Shown: in pieces, positions 8,100-17,351 of the stretch
Layout of the letters: each line of letters begins with the position of its first letter
Numbering within the stretch: the first letter of the stretch is position 1
Assembly: GCA_011525785.1 (NCBI GenBank)
Contig: WYBT01000021.1
Location: 420,205-484,204, forward strand
From: Planctomycetaceae bacterium
GTDB taxonomy: Bacteria; Planctomycetota; UBA1135; GCA-002686595
DNA length: 64,000 bases
Direction of reading: 5' to 3'
The notes under the pieces: generated by a model
Seen by the model: only the letters and a program-made list of their open reading frames with translations
Told to the model about the DNA's origin: nothing
Database searches by the model: none
Position numbers and translations under genes: made by a program

Positions 8100-8122
8100 C
8101 CGCCCCCGAGGTAGCTCGCCGC

Positions 8123-9208
8123 ATGCCGAAGTCCACGCCGTTGGCCGATGAGGTCGCCAAGGTCGCTGAGCGCGTCCGCAAGGCCACGAAGGGCAAGCTC
8201 AACGAGCAGAACACCAAGGCGTCGATGATCGAGCCGGTGCTGCGCGCGCTGGGCTGGGACACGGAGGACGTGGACGAGGTCGTGCGCGAGTTCCGGCACC
8301 GGCCCAAGGATCCGCCCGTCGACTACGGCTTGCTCGTGAACCGCGAGCCCAAGCTGTTCGTCGAGGCCAAGGCGCACGGCGAGAACCTGGGCGACCAGCG
8401 CTGGGCGAACCAAATCATGGGCTACGCGAGCGTGGCGGGCGTCGAATGGATCGTGCTCACCAACGGCGACGAGTACCGCATCTACAACGCGCTCGCGAAG
8501 GTGCACGTCGAGAAGAAGCTCTTCCGCGAGTGCCGCCTCTCCCAGGACCCGGCCCGCGCAGTGGAGACCCTCGCGCTGCTCGCCAAGGACCAGCTCGACG
8601 AGAACCGCATCGATGTGCTGTGGAAGGCGCACTTCGTTGACCGGCAGGTGCGCGAAGCGCTGTCCGAGCTGTTCGACGGCGAGCACGACATGGCGATCGT
8701 GAACGCGGTCCAGCGCCGCACGCGCGACCTGGATGCCGACGAGGTGCGCGCCTCGCTCCGGCGCTGCAAGGCGCACTTCGAGTTCCCGCAGTCCACCGTC
8801 GAGGAACTCGCGCGCTCAGCCAAGCGCGCCAAGAAGTCTGCGCCCGCCGCAACAAGCACGGAGCGCAAGCAGCCCGTGTTCAACAACGTCACGCTCAAGG
8901 ACCTGATCGACGCTGGCGTGATCCGCGCGCCGCTGCCCTTGTTCAAGCGCTTCAAGGGGCGCGACTTCGAAGCACGCATCGAGCCTGACGGCAGCGTGAC
9001 CTTCCGAGGCAAGCGCTACGACACGCTCTCCGCGGCCGGCAGCGAAGCGCGCGCCACCGTCATCGGCCCGCGCGCGGACGGGAGCTTGCCCGCGACGAAC
9101 GGGTGGAGCTTCTGGATGTACCGCGCTGCCGATGGTAGCGAGCAGGAGATCGATCACGCGAGGCAGGGATACCTGCGGGCGCGGGGTGTGCGGGAGGACG
9201 TGGGGTGA
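8123..9208 (+). CDS. HsdR_N-like nuclease domain plus RAMA domain protein
   Basis: 361 residues from the ATG at 8123; upstream in-frame sequence is Arg/Pro-rich and unconvincing. Residues 20-150 resemble the N-terminal nuclease domain of type I restriction HsdR subunits: E37, D67 (PPVDYGLL) and E81-x-K83 (FVEAKAHG) form a PD-(D/E)xK site. Residues about 250-331 match the RAMA domain, a modified-DNA reader found with restriction and methylase genes: TLKDLIDAGVI, then FEARIEPDGSVTFRGKRYDT, ending NGWSFW. There is no helicase or methylase neighbour, so it may act alone as a modification-sensing nuclease. It belongs to the defence-like part of the island. Confidence 0.75.
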   Translation: MPKSTPLADEVAKVAERVRKATKGKLNEQNTKASMIEPVLRALGWDTEDVDEVVREFRHRPKDPPVDYGLLVNREPKLFVEAKAHGENLGDQRWANQIMGYASVAGVEWIVLTNGDEYRIYNALAKVHVEKKLFRECRLSQDPARAVETLALLAKDQLDENRIDVLWKAHFVDRQVREALSELFDGEHDMAIVNAVQRRTRDLDADEVRASLRRCKAHFEFPQSTVEELARSAKRAKKSAPAATSTERKQPVFNNVTLKDLIDAGVIRAPLPLFKRFKGRDFEARIEPDGSVTFRGKRYDTLSAAGSEARATVIGPRADGSLPATNGWSFWMYRAADGSEQEIDHARQGYLRARGVREDVG

Positions 9209-9427
9209 TCGACCCATCCCGCTTCCGCGAACTGGAGGTGGCGAGCTCCTGTCCAGAACTTCAAAGCGGAAGGGAGTTTCGTGACACCACAAGGGCCGGG
9301 GACATGGCACGCCCGCCGCCGTACGGAGCAAGAATCAGTTCTCAAGGCGTCGGCCTCATTGCCATCAATTCACTGTCCACGAAAGCGGGAGCGGGCATCG
9401 TTCCGTAGCTCGCGACCACGCGCCTCG

Positions 9428-11518
9428 ATGCCAATAAAGTCCATGCTCACTATCTATACAGTCTTGCTGTCGGTATCACTGCTCGGTCCGCACTCCAGCG
9501 TCAAGCAAGCGTCGACCCTAGACCGTAGCGCGATGCGTCGGTGGGCGATCAATGAAGCGTCTAAGGGACCAGTTCTTGATTTCGCGAAAGCGCCGTGGGG
9601 CAGGGCGAAGCGAGAAATCGACGCGGTTCTCCTCTCCGAGTTAATCTGTGCTGAAGCCCCCAATGCAAGCCGGGTTGTCCAGAATGCTGTGGTCGTTGAC
9701 AAGCTTCTTGTTTGTAGCGAAGGGGCTCCAACCAGGACATTAGGGTTTCGTGGCTGCACATTCAATGGTGTTGATATTCATGATCTGCGGCTCTCTGGGC
9801 AGGTCTCGTTCGACGGGTGCAGGTTTCTTGATAGCGTTGACATGTTTAATTGTCAGATCGGGGCGATGAATGTCGTTGACTGCGAGTTTGTTGACTCTAT
9901 CGCCTTATTCGGGTGCAGCCTGAGAGGTGATCTGCTCGCAGATCGCTGTCAGTTTCGTGGCTCGATGGAGATCCACGACTCCACAATCGGTGGCCACCTT
10001 GCGGTGGAGAGGTCAAGATGGTTGCCACCCAGCAAGTTTGCGGGCGCGAACTTGCTGGCTCATCAGTTAAGTGTATCAGGGAGCGTAGATGTAGTGGCGT
10101 GCGACGGGGATCTGGAGCTCAGCTTCGAGAACGTGAGATTCACTAACATGGGGGTTGCGGCATCCAGAAGAGAATGGGGCTCTGGACTATCGAACGTGGT
10201 TCAGGCCGATACGATCGACGCTCAGGCTCAGAGGCTCAGCGTAAGTGGCTCGATGGTGAGCGTCTCGGCTTCGGGGGGCGCACTCCTCCTTGACCGTGTT
10301 GAGCTTGGTGGAAGTCTCTCGTTGCACGGTTGCGATATTGATGGGATCCTACTGGAAAAAGCCAAATGTACGGTCCGAGGGCGGCAGTTGCATGAAGGCA
10401 GCCCTGACCTTTTTCTCAATTCATGCCGCGGTTCGAGCCTGTTCGTAGTTGATTGTGATCTGGGGGTGTGCGATGTGGCGCTGCAGGCGAGTGTAATAAA
10501 CACCGTGTTCATCACGGAGAGTGAGGTGAGGGGGCTGCTACTGGGCATGAATCAGCTGTCCATGCTGAGCTTATCGAAAGTGCGTGCATGCGACCCGTCG
10601 GGGCGCGTAGTTGTGATTGGGGGCCAGGTGGATCATGTGGTTCTCTCCGGAGACTTCACGGTGCCTGTCTCAATTCAGAAACTGGAGGCCAACTCGATCG
10701 CCTTAGGTCGAGCCGACATGAGCGAGCGCTTCAGTGCGAGCGAGCTCGTCATGGCAGATGTCGATGTGACCAATGGCATAACGTTGGACCAAGTCGGAGT
10801 TGACCACATAGAGATCGGCCCCGGTGGGGGGTGTGACAGGTTCGTCGTGGGGCTTCACGCTGAGTTCGGTCAGCTATGCTTTGTCGACACTAGCGTCGGT
10901 ACGTTTGATTACTTTGCCAGTCGACCAACGAGTTCGAGCAATCAGCTTGATCTAGGTGGCATGGACTTTCGACGACTAGCGTCGTCCGAGGCGCGCAAGT
11001 CGACAGAATCGGCATGCGAGTGGTACTTGAACAACGGTGAGTACTCCGCTACCGCAGCCAATCGATTCGTCGAATACTGGCGAAACACTGGAGAAACTAC
11101 GCTGTCCCGCCAGGCAGTAATTGCTTGGAGGTCTCGTGAGATCGCCAAAACTCCGACGACCATATCACGCGCTTGGAAAAGACTTCTACTGTATTCCGGT
11201 GTCTACAACCGAGATCCGACGCCACTGGTGCTCTCATGGATGGTTCTGTTCTTGTTTGGTTGGGCTGTCTTTAGACCCAGTTGGATGAAGCGCGTCGACG
11301 GGAAGTCTGACGAACGTATGGGCCAAGTCGACTCCGTCCTCTACAGCTTAGATACCGTTGTGCCGTTCGACCTTGGCCACGAGAAGGAGTGGCGTCCGGA
11401 GTGGAAACGAAAAGAGAGCATTTCGCTTGCTGCTGTAGTCTTGAGGCCCACTCTGAAGATCCTTGGCTGGGTGCTGGCCTCGCTCCTCGTGGGAGCGCTC
11501 ACTGGCGTTCTACGTTGA
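9428..11518 (+). CDS. Pentapeptide-like beta-helix membrane protein (low-GC gene)
   Basis: About 696 residues from the ATG at 9428; an in-frame ATG at 9443 is an alternative. A hydrophobic N-terminus (TIYTVLLSVSLLG) is followed by a long run of degenerate pentapeptide-like strands from about 90 to 530 (FRGCTFNGVDIHDLRLSGQV, FDGCRFLD, FNCQIGAMNVVDCEF), predicting a right-handed beta-helix. The C-terminus has two membrane segments (LSWMVLFLFGWAVF and LGWVLASLLVGALTGVL) around LYSLDTVVPFDLGHEKEW. That signature is seen in pentapeptide-repeat membrane proteins. Base composition is clearly lower in GC than in the neighbours, with many A/T third positions, indicating recent transfer. Function unknown. 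Confidence 0.7.
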   Translation: MPIKSMLTIYTVLLSVSLLGPHSSVKQASTLDRSAMRRWAINEASKGPVLDFAKAPWGRAKREIDAVLLSELICAEAPNASRVVQNAVVVDKLLVCSEGAPTRTLGFRGCTFNGVDIHDLRLSGQVSFDGCRFLDSVDMFNCQIGAMNVVDCEFVDSIALFGCSLRGDLLADRCQFRGSMEIHDSTIGGHLAVERSRWLPPSKFAGANLLAHQLSVSGSVDVVACDGDLELSFENVRFTNMGVAASRREWGSGLSNVVQADTIDAQAQRLSVSGSMVSVSASGGALLLDRVELGGSLSLHGCDIDGILLEKAKCTVRGRQLHEGSPDLFLNSCRGSSLFVVDCDLGVCDVALQASVINTVFITESEVRGLLLGMNQLSMLSLSKVRACDPSGRVVVIGGQVDHVVLSGDFTVPVSIQKLEANSIALGRADMSERFSASELVMADVDVTNGITLDQVGVDHIEIGPGGGCDRFVVGLHAEFGQLCFVDTSVGTFDYFASRPTSSSNQLDLGGMDFRRLASSEARKSTESACEWYLNNGEYSATAANRFVEYWRNTGETTLSRQAVIAWRSREIAKTPTTISRAWKRLLLYSGVYNRDPTPLVLSWMVLFLFGWAVFRPSWMKRVDGKSDERMGQVDSVLYSLDTVVPFDLGHEKEWRPEWKRKESISLAAVVLRPTLKILGWVLASLLVGALTGVLR

Positions 11519-11625
11519 GTGCGGATCGGAGTCGGCCTGCCCGGCGCTTCGAACGCGGCGGGGAGACCGTCTCAGCGTGGCGATTCCAAGCCCGTCACCA
11601 ATAGTCGACGCGGCGGACGGCATGG

Positions 11626-12501
11626 CTACTCACTCGTGTTCGGCGGCTGATCCGCAAGCTTCTCCAGCTCTTGTTTCATTTCGAGCATCGCCGCCCTCGC
11701 CCTGTCGAGCGTGCTGACGAACATGTTTCGCTCGACCTCGTTCATTCCCTTTAACGACTTCGATTCCTCTGTGCTGAGTTCAATCGAACGGGTGGCTGTC
11801 CGCCCGGAGGGCGCGTGTGTCAGAGTTAGATGGAGATGCTCCGTAGGCGGGGCGTAGATTCTTGCGCGCACGTCCCATCTACTTAGATCGAACGGCTCGA
11901 TCGCCCTGGTAGTGTAGTTGTATCGGAGCAACTGCGTCTCGATCTCGAGCGCGAGTCCGGGCGTTATTTGTAGGTCCAGGCGACCCAAGTTGCAGTCTTG
12001 CCTCCTGCGCGGCTCGTCGTGGAGTGGGTATTTCCAGGCTCGTACGGTCTTTTGGATGCCGATCTCAACGAGGAGTCTCTCCCAGTAGTTGAGCACGTTC
12101 GTAAGCACTTCCAGTAAGTCTAGACGACGGTTACCCTCTTCCACGACGACGAGCTTTTCTGAGTGGAAGTACTCGCCCAATTCGTCACAGTACATCGTGC
12201 TGCGATGTAGCTCGTAGATCTGATTGGCGCTCACCAGTCTGGACGAGGACCGCGTTAGCTTATGGTGTTTGAACGCGTTCACGATGTCTCCGAGAAGGCG
12301 ATAGTCAGCACACTCTCTAGCTACGCGGTCGCGAGTCTCGCTTGGAAGATGTTCGCGAAAGTGGTACATCGCCGTCGCGGCGCTAAAAGCCCGTGTCAGA
12401 TCGGAACTAGTACCGCTCGTCGTATTGGACTTCTGCTGTAGGTAGTCTCGATACGGGGATACGACTCCGTGCACGAAGTGTCGACTAAGATCACCATACA
12501 T
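11626..12501 (-). CDS. Hypothetical soluble protein, possibly HEPN-like (low-GC gene)
   Basis: 291 residues from the ATG at 12501 (MYGDLSRHF). A longer frame extends upstream but overlaps the next gene antiparallel to its codons. The N-terminal half is helical, with AFSAATAMYHFREHLP and RLLGDIVNAFKHHKLTR, a pattern reminiscent of HEPN-type or abortive-infection proteins. A clear HEPN Arg-x(4-6)-His motif is not established. The C-terminal half looks beta-rich (DLQITPGLALEIETQLLRYN). GC is low, like the gene on the other side, so the convergent pair probably arrived together. Confidence 0.6.
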   Translation of the reverse strand: MYGDLSRHFVHGVVSPYRDYLQQKSNTTSGTSSDLTRAFSAATAMYHFREHLPSETRDRVARECADYRLLGDIVNAFKHHKLTRSSSRLVSANQIYELHRSTMYCDELGEYFHSEKLVVVEEGNRRLDLLEVLTNVLNYWERLLVEIGIQKTVRAWKYPLHDEPRRRQDCNLGRLDLQITPGLALEIETQLLRYNYTTRAIEPFDLSRWDVRARIYAPPTEHLHLTLTHAPSGRTATRSIELSTEESKSLKGMNEVERNMFVSTLDRARAAMLEMKQELEKLADQPPNTSE

Positions 12502-12569
12502 GGCTTTGGTTTCTGGCGCTGTGGCCGTTTGTTCGTGGGGAGCGGCGTGAGCTGCTCTTGATTCTTCGC

Positions 12570-13556
12570 CTACGCGGAGCGAGGTGAGTCGACGTTCTCG
12601 GCTACGAGCTTCAGGCGCGATCCGAATGCCCGCTTCAGGGCAAGCAGCCGATCGACCATCCACTCGCGGTACTCGCCGAGCTTGTCCTGTGGATCGAGGA
12701 TGGAGCCGCTGCGATAGAGTGCGATGCGGCAGGCGCGGCGGTTCTGTAACTCCTGCCAGTCCAGCGTCTCGCCGAGATCGCGTTCGATCGCGTCCCGCTG
12801 ATCGCGGAGGTTGTGGAGTGCTTCGAGGTTGGTGTCGTCGTCGCCGAAGTCGATGTAGACCTCGACGCAGAAGCGCCCGCCGGTGTTGAAGCTCGCGCTG
12901 TACTGGAAGCCGCGTACGCCCGTGCTGAACGAGTACCAGTTCTGAGCGCCCGCCGTCCGCGCGTTCGTGAAGCCGTGCTTCTCCCGAAGCTCGTCGATTA
13001 AGCGCTGGAAGAAGTCCTGGTAGCGCCGCCCGCGCTCCGACGGTTCGCCGGCGGTGGATGAGCGGCTTGGCGATCCGTCGTTGCTGATGCGGTACCCGGC
13101 CGGCTTGGCGACGATGCGGAAGTTCACGGCGGGCTTGGATCCGTCGATCCGCAAGACTTCGACCGCCACGGCGAAGAACTGGGTCGAGTTGCCCAGACCC
13201 CGGTTGAGCCAGTCGATCGCTTGTCGGTGCTCCTCTCGGAACGCGGGTGTGAGCCACACGACGACGCCTGCATCCACTCCGGCGGCGTAGGTGATGACCT
13301 GCCCAAGGTGCGTGTGGTCCGTCTGCCCGAGCTGATTCTCGATCACCACGTACCGTTGGCTCGTCAGCTCGCGGGCAAGAACGTCGATCGAGAAGTCGCC
13401 CACGTCGGACTCGGTGCGGACGAGTTCCAAGTCCATGCCGAGGACTTCGCCGAGCTGCTCCAAGTGCTCTGCGACCCAAGGCGTGAGGTCGCGGGCTTCA
13501 TTGGGCCAAACGTTGCGCGGGTCCTCGCGCGTCAGCGCACCAAGTTCGATCGGCAT
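12570..13556 (-). CDS. DUF4268 protein with PD-(D/E)xK-like nuclease domain
   Basis: 328 residues from the ATG at 13556. The N-terminal domain has E30, D58 (FSIDVL) and E73-x-Q75 (VIENQLGQTDHTHLGQ), the IENQ variant of the nuclease core. Residues about 195-320 match DUF4268: FFQRLIDELREKHGF, WYSFSTG, FCVEVYID, a helical DWQEL region and REWMVDRLLALKRAF. Such proteins occur in defence islands and next to restriction systems and are predicted endonucleases. It has normal high GC, unlike the preceding low-GC gene. A defence role is inferred; cleavage activity is not shown. Confidence 0.75.
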   Translation of the reverse strand: MPIELGALTREDPRNVWPNEARDLTPWVAEHLEQLGEVLGMDLELVRTESDVGDFSIDVLARELTSQRYVVIENQLGQTDHTHLGQVITYAAGVDAGVVVWLTPAFREEHRQAIDWLNRGLGNSTQFFAVAVEVLRIDGSKPAVNFRIVAKPAGYRISNDGSPSRSSTAGEPSERGRRYQDFFQRLIDELREKHGFTNARTAGAQNWYSFSTGVRGFQYSASFNTGGRFCVEVYIDFGDDDTNLEALHNLRDQRDAIERDLGETLDWQELQNRRACRIALYRSGSILDPQDKLGEYREWMVDRLLALKRAFGSRLKLVAENVDSPRSA

Positions 13557-13932
<376 letters not shown>

Positions 13933-14052
13933 ACGTGAGGTGCGCCTGCTGCCTGGGCCACGGGTGGTCGCGCGTGGGTGCGACATTACCGCAACTCGCC
14001 GCGCGTCCGCCGGGACGCTTGCGCAGGAACGCCTAGTTTTCTCGGAAGGAAC

Positions 14053-14118
14053 TGCGAGCGGCCGCTGGTAGGCCTTCAGCTTGGGAAGCTGACACTCTAC
14101 CAACTGAGTTACGCCCGC
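14053..14118 (-). tRNA. tRNA-Gly(CCC)-like sequence with shortened T arm (degenerate or unusual)
   Basis: The minus strand gives acceptor GCGGGCG, D arm ACTC...GAGT and anticodon stem TCAGC/GCTGA around TTCCCAA (CCC). After the anticodon arm only 15 bases remain before CGCTCGC, which can still pair with the 5' acceptor strand (one G-U), then A. The normal variable loop plus T arm takes about 22 bases. Here at most a 3-bp GCC/GGC hairpin is possible, there is no TTC-loop and no CCA. It is either a decayed tRNA or a non-standard tRNA-like element. Confidence 0.5.
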
Positions 14119-14613
14119 AGAGTGAAGCTGATGGTAGCGCTGCGCGGCGTCGTTGCGCAACGCGCTGATGCGGCGGCGAGCCGGTGCGGAACTGGCGCGG
14201 GCGGCGGCGGGGCTCGCGGCGATAGTGCGATGGCGCGGTGGCGCGGCTCGGCCGAAGTGAAGCGGATCAGCTTGCCCGAACTGGATTGGACCAGCTTGCC
14301 CGAACTGAGCCCGCGCTCAGCAACTCAACGGGTGGACCCGCTTGGCCGGACTACGGGTGGACCTGATGGCCCGAGCGATGCTCGCACCGCGGAAGACTCG
14401 AGGTGCGGCGCCGGCCGAGAGTGCGGAGACCGCGCCGCGCGTGGAGCGCGATGCCGGCATGCGCCGCCGGCAGGGCTCGGGTGGCGCGGCGCGGTCGCGG
14501 GGACAAGCGCAAGCGTCGGTCCAGCCGCGCTGGGGGCGTGGGGAGCGTGAACGACGGCGCGCGCGTCCAGGATGTGAACGCGCGCGCCGGAATTGGACGA
14601 GAACGAACCGCGC
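14119..14613. other. Non-coding gap with short direct repeat
   Basis: No convincing gene. CAGCTTGCCCGAACTG occurs twice (14268-14283 and 14292-14307, spacing 24), and CGGGTGGAC also repeats nearby (from 14329 and 14355). The purpose is unknown; it could be scar sequence next to the tRNA-like element. Confidence 0.45.
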
Positions 14614-15882
14614 TCAGGCGCGGATGCGTTCGAGGAAGGTCTCAGCCGCAGTGCGCAGTTGGGTCGAGTGCTGCTCGAGCGAGCCCGAGGCGTGCGTGAG
14701 GTCCTCGATGGCGGTGGAGGTCTGCACGGCGGCCTGTGAGACGTTGTCGACGTTCTTGGCGACGGCGTCGGTGCGCTGCGAGGCGCGCTGCATCGAGGCC
14801 GAGATCTCGCGCGTGGCGATGGCCTGCTGCTCGACTGAGGAAGAGATCTCGCTCGCGCTGGTGTTGATGGTCTCGATCGTCTGCGAGATGCGCGCGATGG
14901 CCTGGACGGCTTCGGTCGTTGCGCTCTGGATGGCCTGGATGTGGCCGCCGATCTCCTCGGTGGAGCGCGACGTCTGCTTGGCGAGGTTCTTGACCTCGTC
15001 GGCGACTACGGCGAAGCCGCGGCCCGCTTCGCCCGCGCGCGCCGCCTCGATCGTGGCGTTGAGCGCGAGCAGGTTGGTCTGTTCGGCGACCTGGTGGATC
15101 AGGCGCAGCACGCCGCCGATGGTGCGCGAGAGTTCGGCGAGACCGCCGATGACCTGCGTGGTGCGCTGGGCTTCCTTGGCGGCGGTGGCGGCCACGGTGC
15201 TCGCGTCGCGGCTGCGTCGGCCGATCTCGGAGGCCGTGGCGGTGAGCTCCTCGGAGGCCGCTGCGACCGACTCGATTTCGGCCGCGAGCTGCTTGGTGGA
15301 GTCGGCCACGCTCGTGACCTGCGTGAGCGCGTCGGAGTTGGCGCCTTCGATGCGCTTGGCCGAGCCCGTGCAGCGCTGCGCCGCACTGGAGACCGCGCCG
15401 ACCACGTCCTGCAGGAAGGTGTCGAACTCGCTGGCGAGTCCCGTGCGCCGCTGCTTGGACTCCTCGAGCTCCTCGGCCTGCTTGCGCATGGCGTCGCTGG
15501 CGGCGTTGATGGCTTCGGCTGCGTGCCGATAGCTGCCGCTCATCCCGCGCAGCATGAAGCGGCGGTGGAACTGGCCCTGGCTCGCGCACTCCAGCGCGAC
15601 GCGCGACTCGCGCACGTAGGCGTCGATGATGTCGAGCGAATCGTTGACCGAGGCGAGCATGGCCGCGAGCGCCTCGTCGCCGCTCTGCTCGATGCCGATC
15701 AGGCGCGCCTCGAGCTCGCCCTTGGCGGCGCGCTCGCACACGCTGGTGACCTCGGCGGTCCAACGCTCGAACAACGCGACGCGCGCGCGCAGGGCGGCGG
15801 CTTCGGTTTGATCCGACTCGAGCAACGCCGAAGCGTCGGTGCGCACGGCGCCCGAGGAAGAAGGCAAAACAGGCTCGTTCAT
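14614..15882 (-). CDS. Soluble methyl-accepting chemotaxis protein
   Basis: 422 residues with no membrane segment. Residues 50-130 hold two HAMP-like helical segments ([26 protein letters not shown]). The rest is the long coiled coil of a chemoreceptor with the highly conserved hairpin tip around [20 protein letters not shown] and [11 protein letters not shown], the CheA/CheW contact. The ATG overlaps the stop of the upstream PAS gene (ATGA), so the PAS protein is the likely sensory input. No che genes lie in this window. Signal output by control of CheA kinase is family knowledge; the stimulus is inferred to be redox or oxygen. Confidence 0.93.
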   Translation of the reverse strand: MNEPVLPSSSGAVRTDASALLESDQTEAAALRARVALFERWTAEVTSVCERAAKGELEARLIGIEQSGDEALAAMLASVNDSLDIIDAYVRESRVALECASQGQFHRRFMLRGMSGSYRHAAEAINAASDAMRKQAEELEESKQRRTGLASEFDTFLQDVVGAVSSAAQRCTGSAKRIEGANSDALTQVTSVADSTKQLAAEIESVAAASEELTATASEIGRRSRDASTVAATAAKEAQRTTQVIGGLAELSRTIGGVLRLIHQVAEQTNLLALNATIEAARAGEAGRGFAVVADEVKNLAKQTSRSTEEIGGHIQAIQSATTEAVQAIARISQTIETINTSASEISSSVEQQAIATREISASMQRASQRTDAVAKNVDNVSQAAVQTSTAIEDLTHASGSLEQHSTQLRTAAETFLERIRA

Positions 15883-16481
15883 GACTGACTCTTGGAGATC
15901 GAAAACACCCAGCCGTCGTAGCTCATGCCGGCCTTATCGAGCACCTGGCCCAACAACTTGGCCCCCGCCGCAGTCGCGTCCCGCGGATTGGGATGGCGGG
16001 CTTCCTCGGCGAGCAGCAGCTCGTACACCGCGCTCGCGGCTTCGACGCCGCTGCGCTCGGGCGAGCGCCGGTTCGAGTGGTACCCGATGATGTTCCCGTG
16101 GCGATCGAAGCTCGGCGTCACGTGCGCGAGCACCCAGTAGTGGTCGCCGTTGCGCGAGAGGTTGACGACGTAGGCGAAGATCTCGCGCCCGCCCTGGATG
16201 GTGTCCCACAGGAGCTTGAACACACAGCGCGGCATCTTGGGGTGGCGCACGATGCTGTGCGGCGCGCCGAGCAGTTCGGCCTCGCTGTAGCCGGCGAGCC
16301 GCTCGAACACGCGATTGCAGTACGTGATGCGGCCCGTCAGGTCGGTCTTGCTGACGATCAGCTCGTCTTCACCGAGCAGGCGCTCGCGGCCGGTCGGCGT
16401 CGGGCGGGCGAAGGACTTGGGCTCGCGCGCGACCTGGGTCGCAGGCGCGGACGTGGGCGTGTGGCTGGTCGTGGAGGGCAT
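15879..16481 (-). CDS. Aer-like single PAS domain protein
   Basis: 200 residues from the ATG at 16481; an in-frame ATG 57 bases upstream is possible. After a Ser/Thr/Pro-rich leader, residues 40-150 form a PAS fold of the Aer type: [61 protein letters not shown]. Aer-type PAS domains bind FAD and sense redox state. No membrane segment is present. It is the first gene of a coupled pair with the soluble chemoreceptor, which suggests a two-protein version of an aerotaxis receptor. Cofactor binding is inferred from family resemblance. Confidence 0.85.
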   Translation of the reverse strand: MPSTTSHTPTSAPATQVAREPKSFARPTPTGRERLLGEDELIVSKTDLTGRITYCNRVFERLAGYSEAELLGAPHSIVRHPKMPRCVFKLLWDTIQGGREIFAYVVNLSRNGDHYWVLAHVTPSFDRHGNIIGYHSNRRSPERSGVEAASAVYELLLAEEARHPNPRDATAAGAKLLGQVLDKAGMSYDGWVFSISKSQS

Positions 16482-16658
16482 GGCTGGAGGCTGCGGTCGA
16501 TGGATCGAGCAACGCTCTCGGTCTCGCGCCTGCATCGGCGTTTCCGCTGTGCAACTCCGTACGAACTCGGCCCACCGCCTCGTTTTCGAGAAGGCGGCGG
16601 CGGACGGAGTCAAGTCGACGGTGGAGTTGCGCGAGGACGTGCGGGATAGTCCGCAGGC

Positions 16659-17345
16659 ATGCCCGCGGAACTGCGAAGCGGCGGCGAGCTCTCGGTGCGC
16701 GCGTTGACGCGCGGCGATGGGGCGCTGGTCGAGCGACTGTTCGGCGCGAACGGCGCTTGCGGCGGCTGCTGGTGCATGTGGGCGCGGCTGCCGCGCGGCG
16801 GAAAGCTGTGGGAAGCGTCGAAGGGCGAGCCCAACCGGCGCGTGCTGCTCGAACTGATCCGCTCGGGCGCCGCGCATGCGCTGCTCGCCTTCGATGGCCC
16901 GCGCGCCGTGGGTTGGTGCAGCCTGGGCCCGCGCGCGGACTACCCGCGGCTCGAACGCGTGAAGGCCGCGCGTTCGAATTGGGACGCGAGCACCTGGTCG
17001 CTCGTGTGCTTCTTCATCCCGTCGCGCGAGCGCGGGCGCGGTGTCGCCTCGGCGCTGCTCGACGCGGCCATCGCGTACGCGCGCGAGCACGGCGCACGCG
17101 CGCTCGAGGGCTATCCGGTGCGCAGCGCGCGCGGCGCCAAGGCGCAGATCCCGGCGGCCTTCGCCTGGACCGGCGTGGCGAGCATGTTCGAGCGCCGCGG
17201 CTTCACGCGAGTCTCGCCGCGCGGCGCGCGGGAGCTGTGGCGGATCGAGTTCGACGCGCCGAAAACGCGCTCGACGAAAAGCAAGCGAGCCCCCTCCGCA
17301 GTGCGCGGAGAGGGCTCGCGTTCGAGCGTCAAGCGACGCGCTTAG
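16659..17345 (+). CDS. GNAT family N-acetyltransferase
   Basis: 228 residues. The N-terminal signature NGACGGCWCMWARLP belongs to a GNAT subfamily that carries this Cys/Trp motif. The acetyl-CoA site is in the segment LVCFFIPSRERGRGVASALL (R-G-R-G-V-A), followed by the helix AAIAYAREHGARALEGYPV and a terminal SMFERRGF strand. The substrate is unknown. The last ~25 codons run through the hairpin that terminates the convergent gene, and the Lys/Ser/Arg-rich tail is probably not part of the fold. Confidence 0.85.
   Translation: MPAELRSGGELSVRALTRGDGALVERLFGANGACGGCWCMWARLPRGGKLWEASKGEPNRRVLLELIRSGAAHALLAFDGPRAVGWCSLGPRADYPRLERVKAARSNWDASTWSLVCFFIPSRERGRGVASALLDAAIAYAREHGARALEGYPVRSARGAKAQIPAAFAWTGVASMFERRGFTRVSPRGARELWRIEFDAPKTRSTKSKRAPSAVRGEGSRSSVKRRA
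17270..17319 (-). terminator. Rho-independent terminator for the NHL-like gene
   Basis: Arms 17285-17299 and 17305-17319 pair over 15 bases with one mismatch around a 5-base loop. Read on the minus strand, the hairpin is followed by TTGCTTTTCG. It lies 33 bases past the stop of the minus-strand gene, inside the 3' end of the convergent acetyltransferase frame. Confidence 0.7.
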
Positions 17346-17351
17346 CTCGCG

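Noticed and set aside
11626..13479. One long 617-codon gene covering the low-GC protein and the DUF4268 region
   Set aside because: The upstream part is an out-of-frame shadow of the DUF4268 gene; the real protein starts at the ATG at 12501.
14268..14307. CRISPR-like or attachment-site repeat near the tRNA genes
   Set aside because: Only two copies 24 bases apart, no spacer structure, and no match to the tRNA 3' end.
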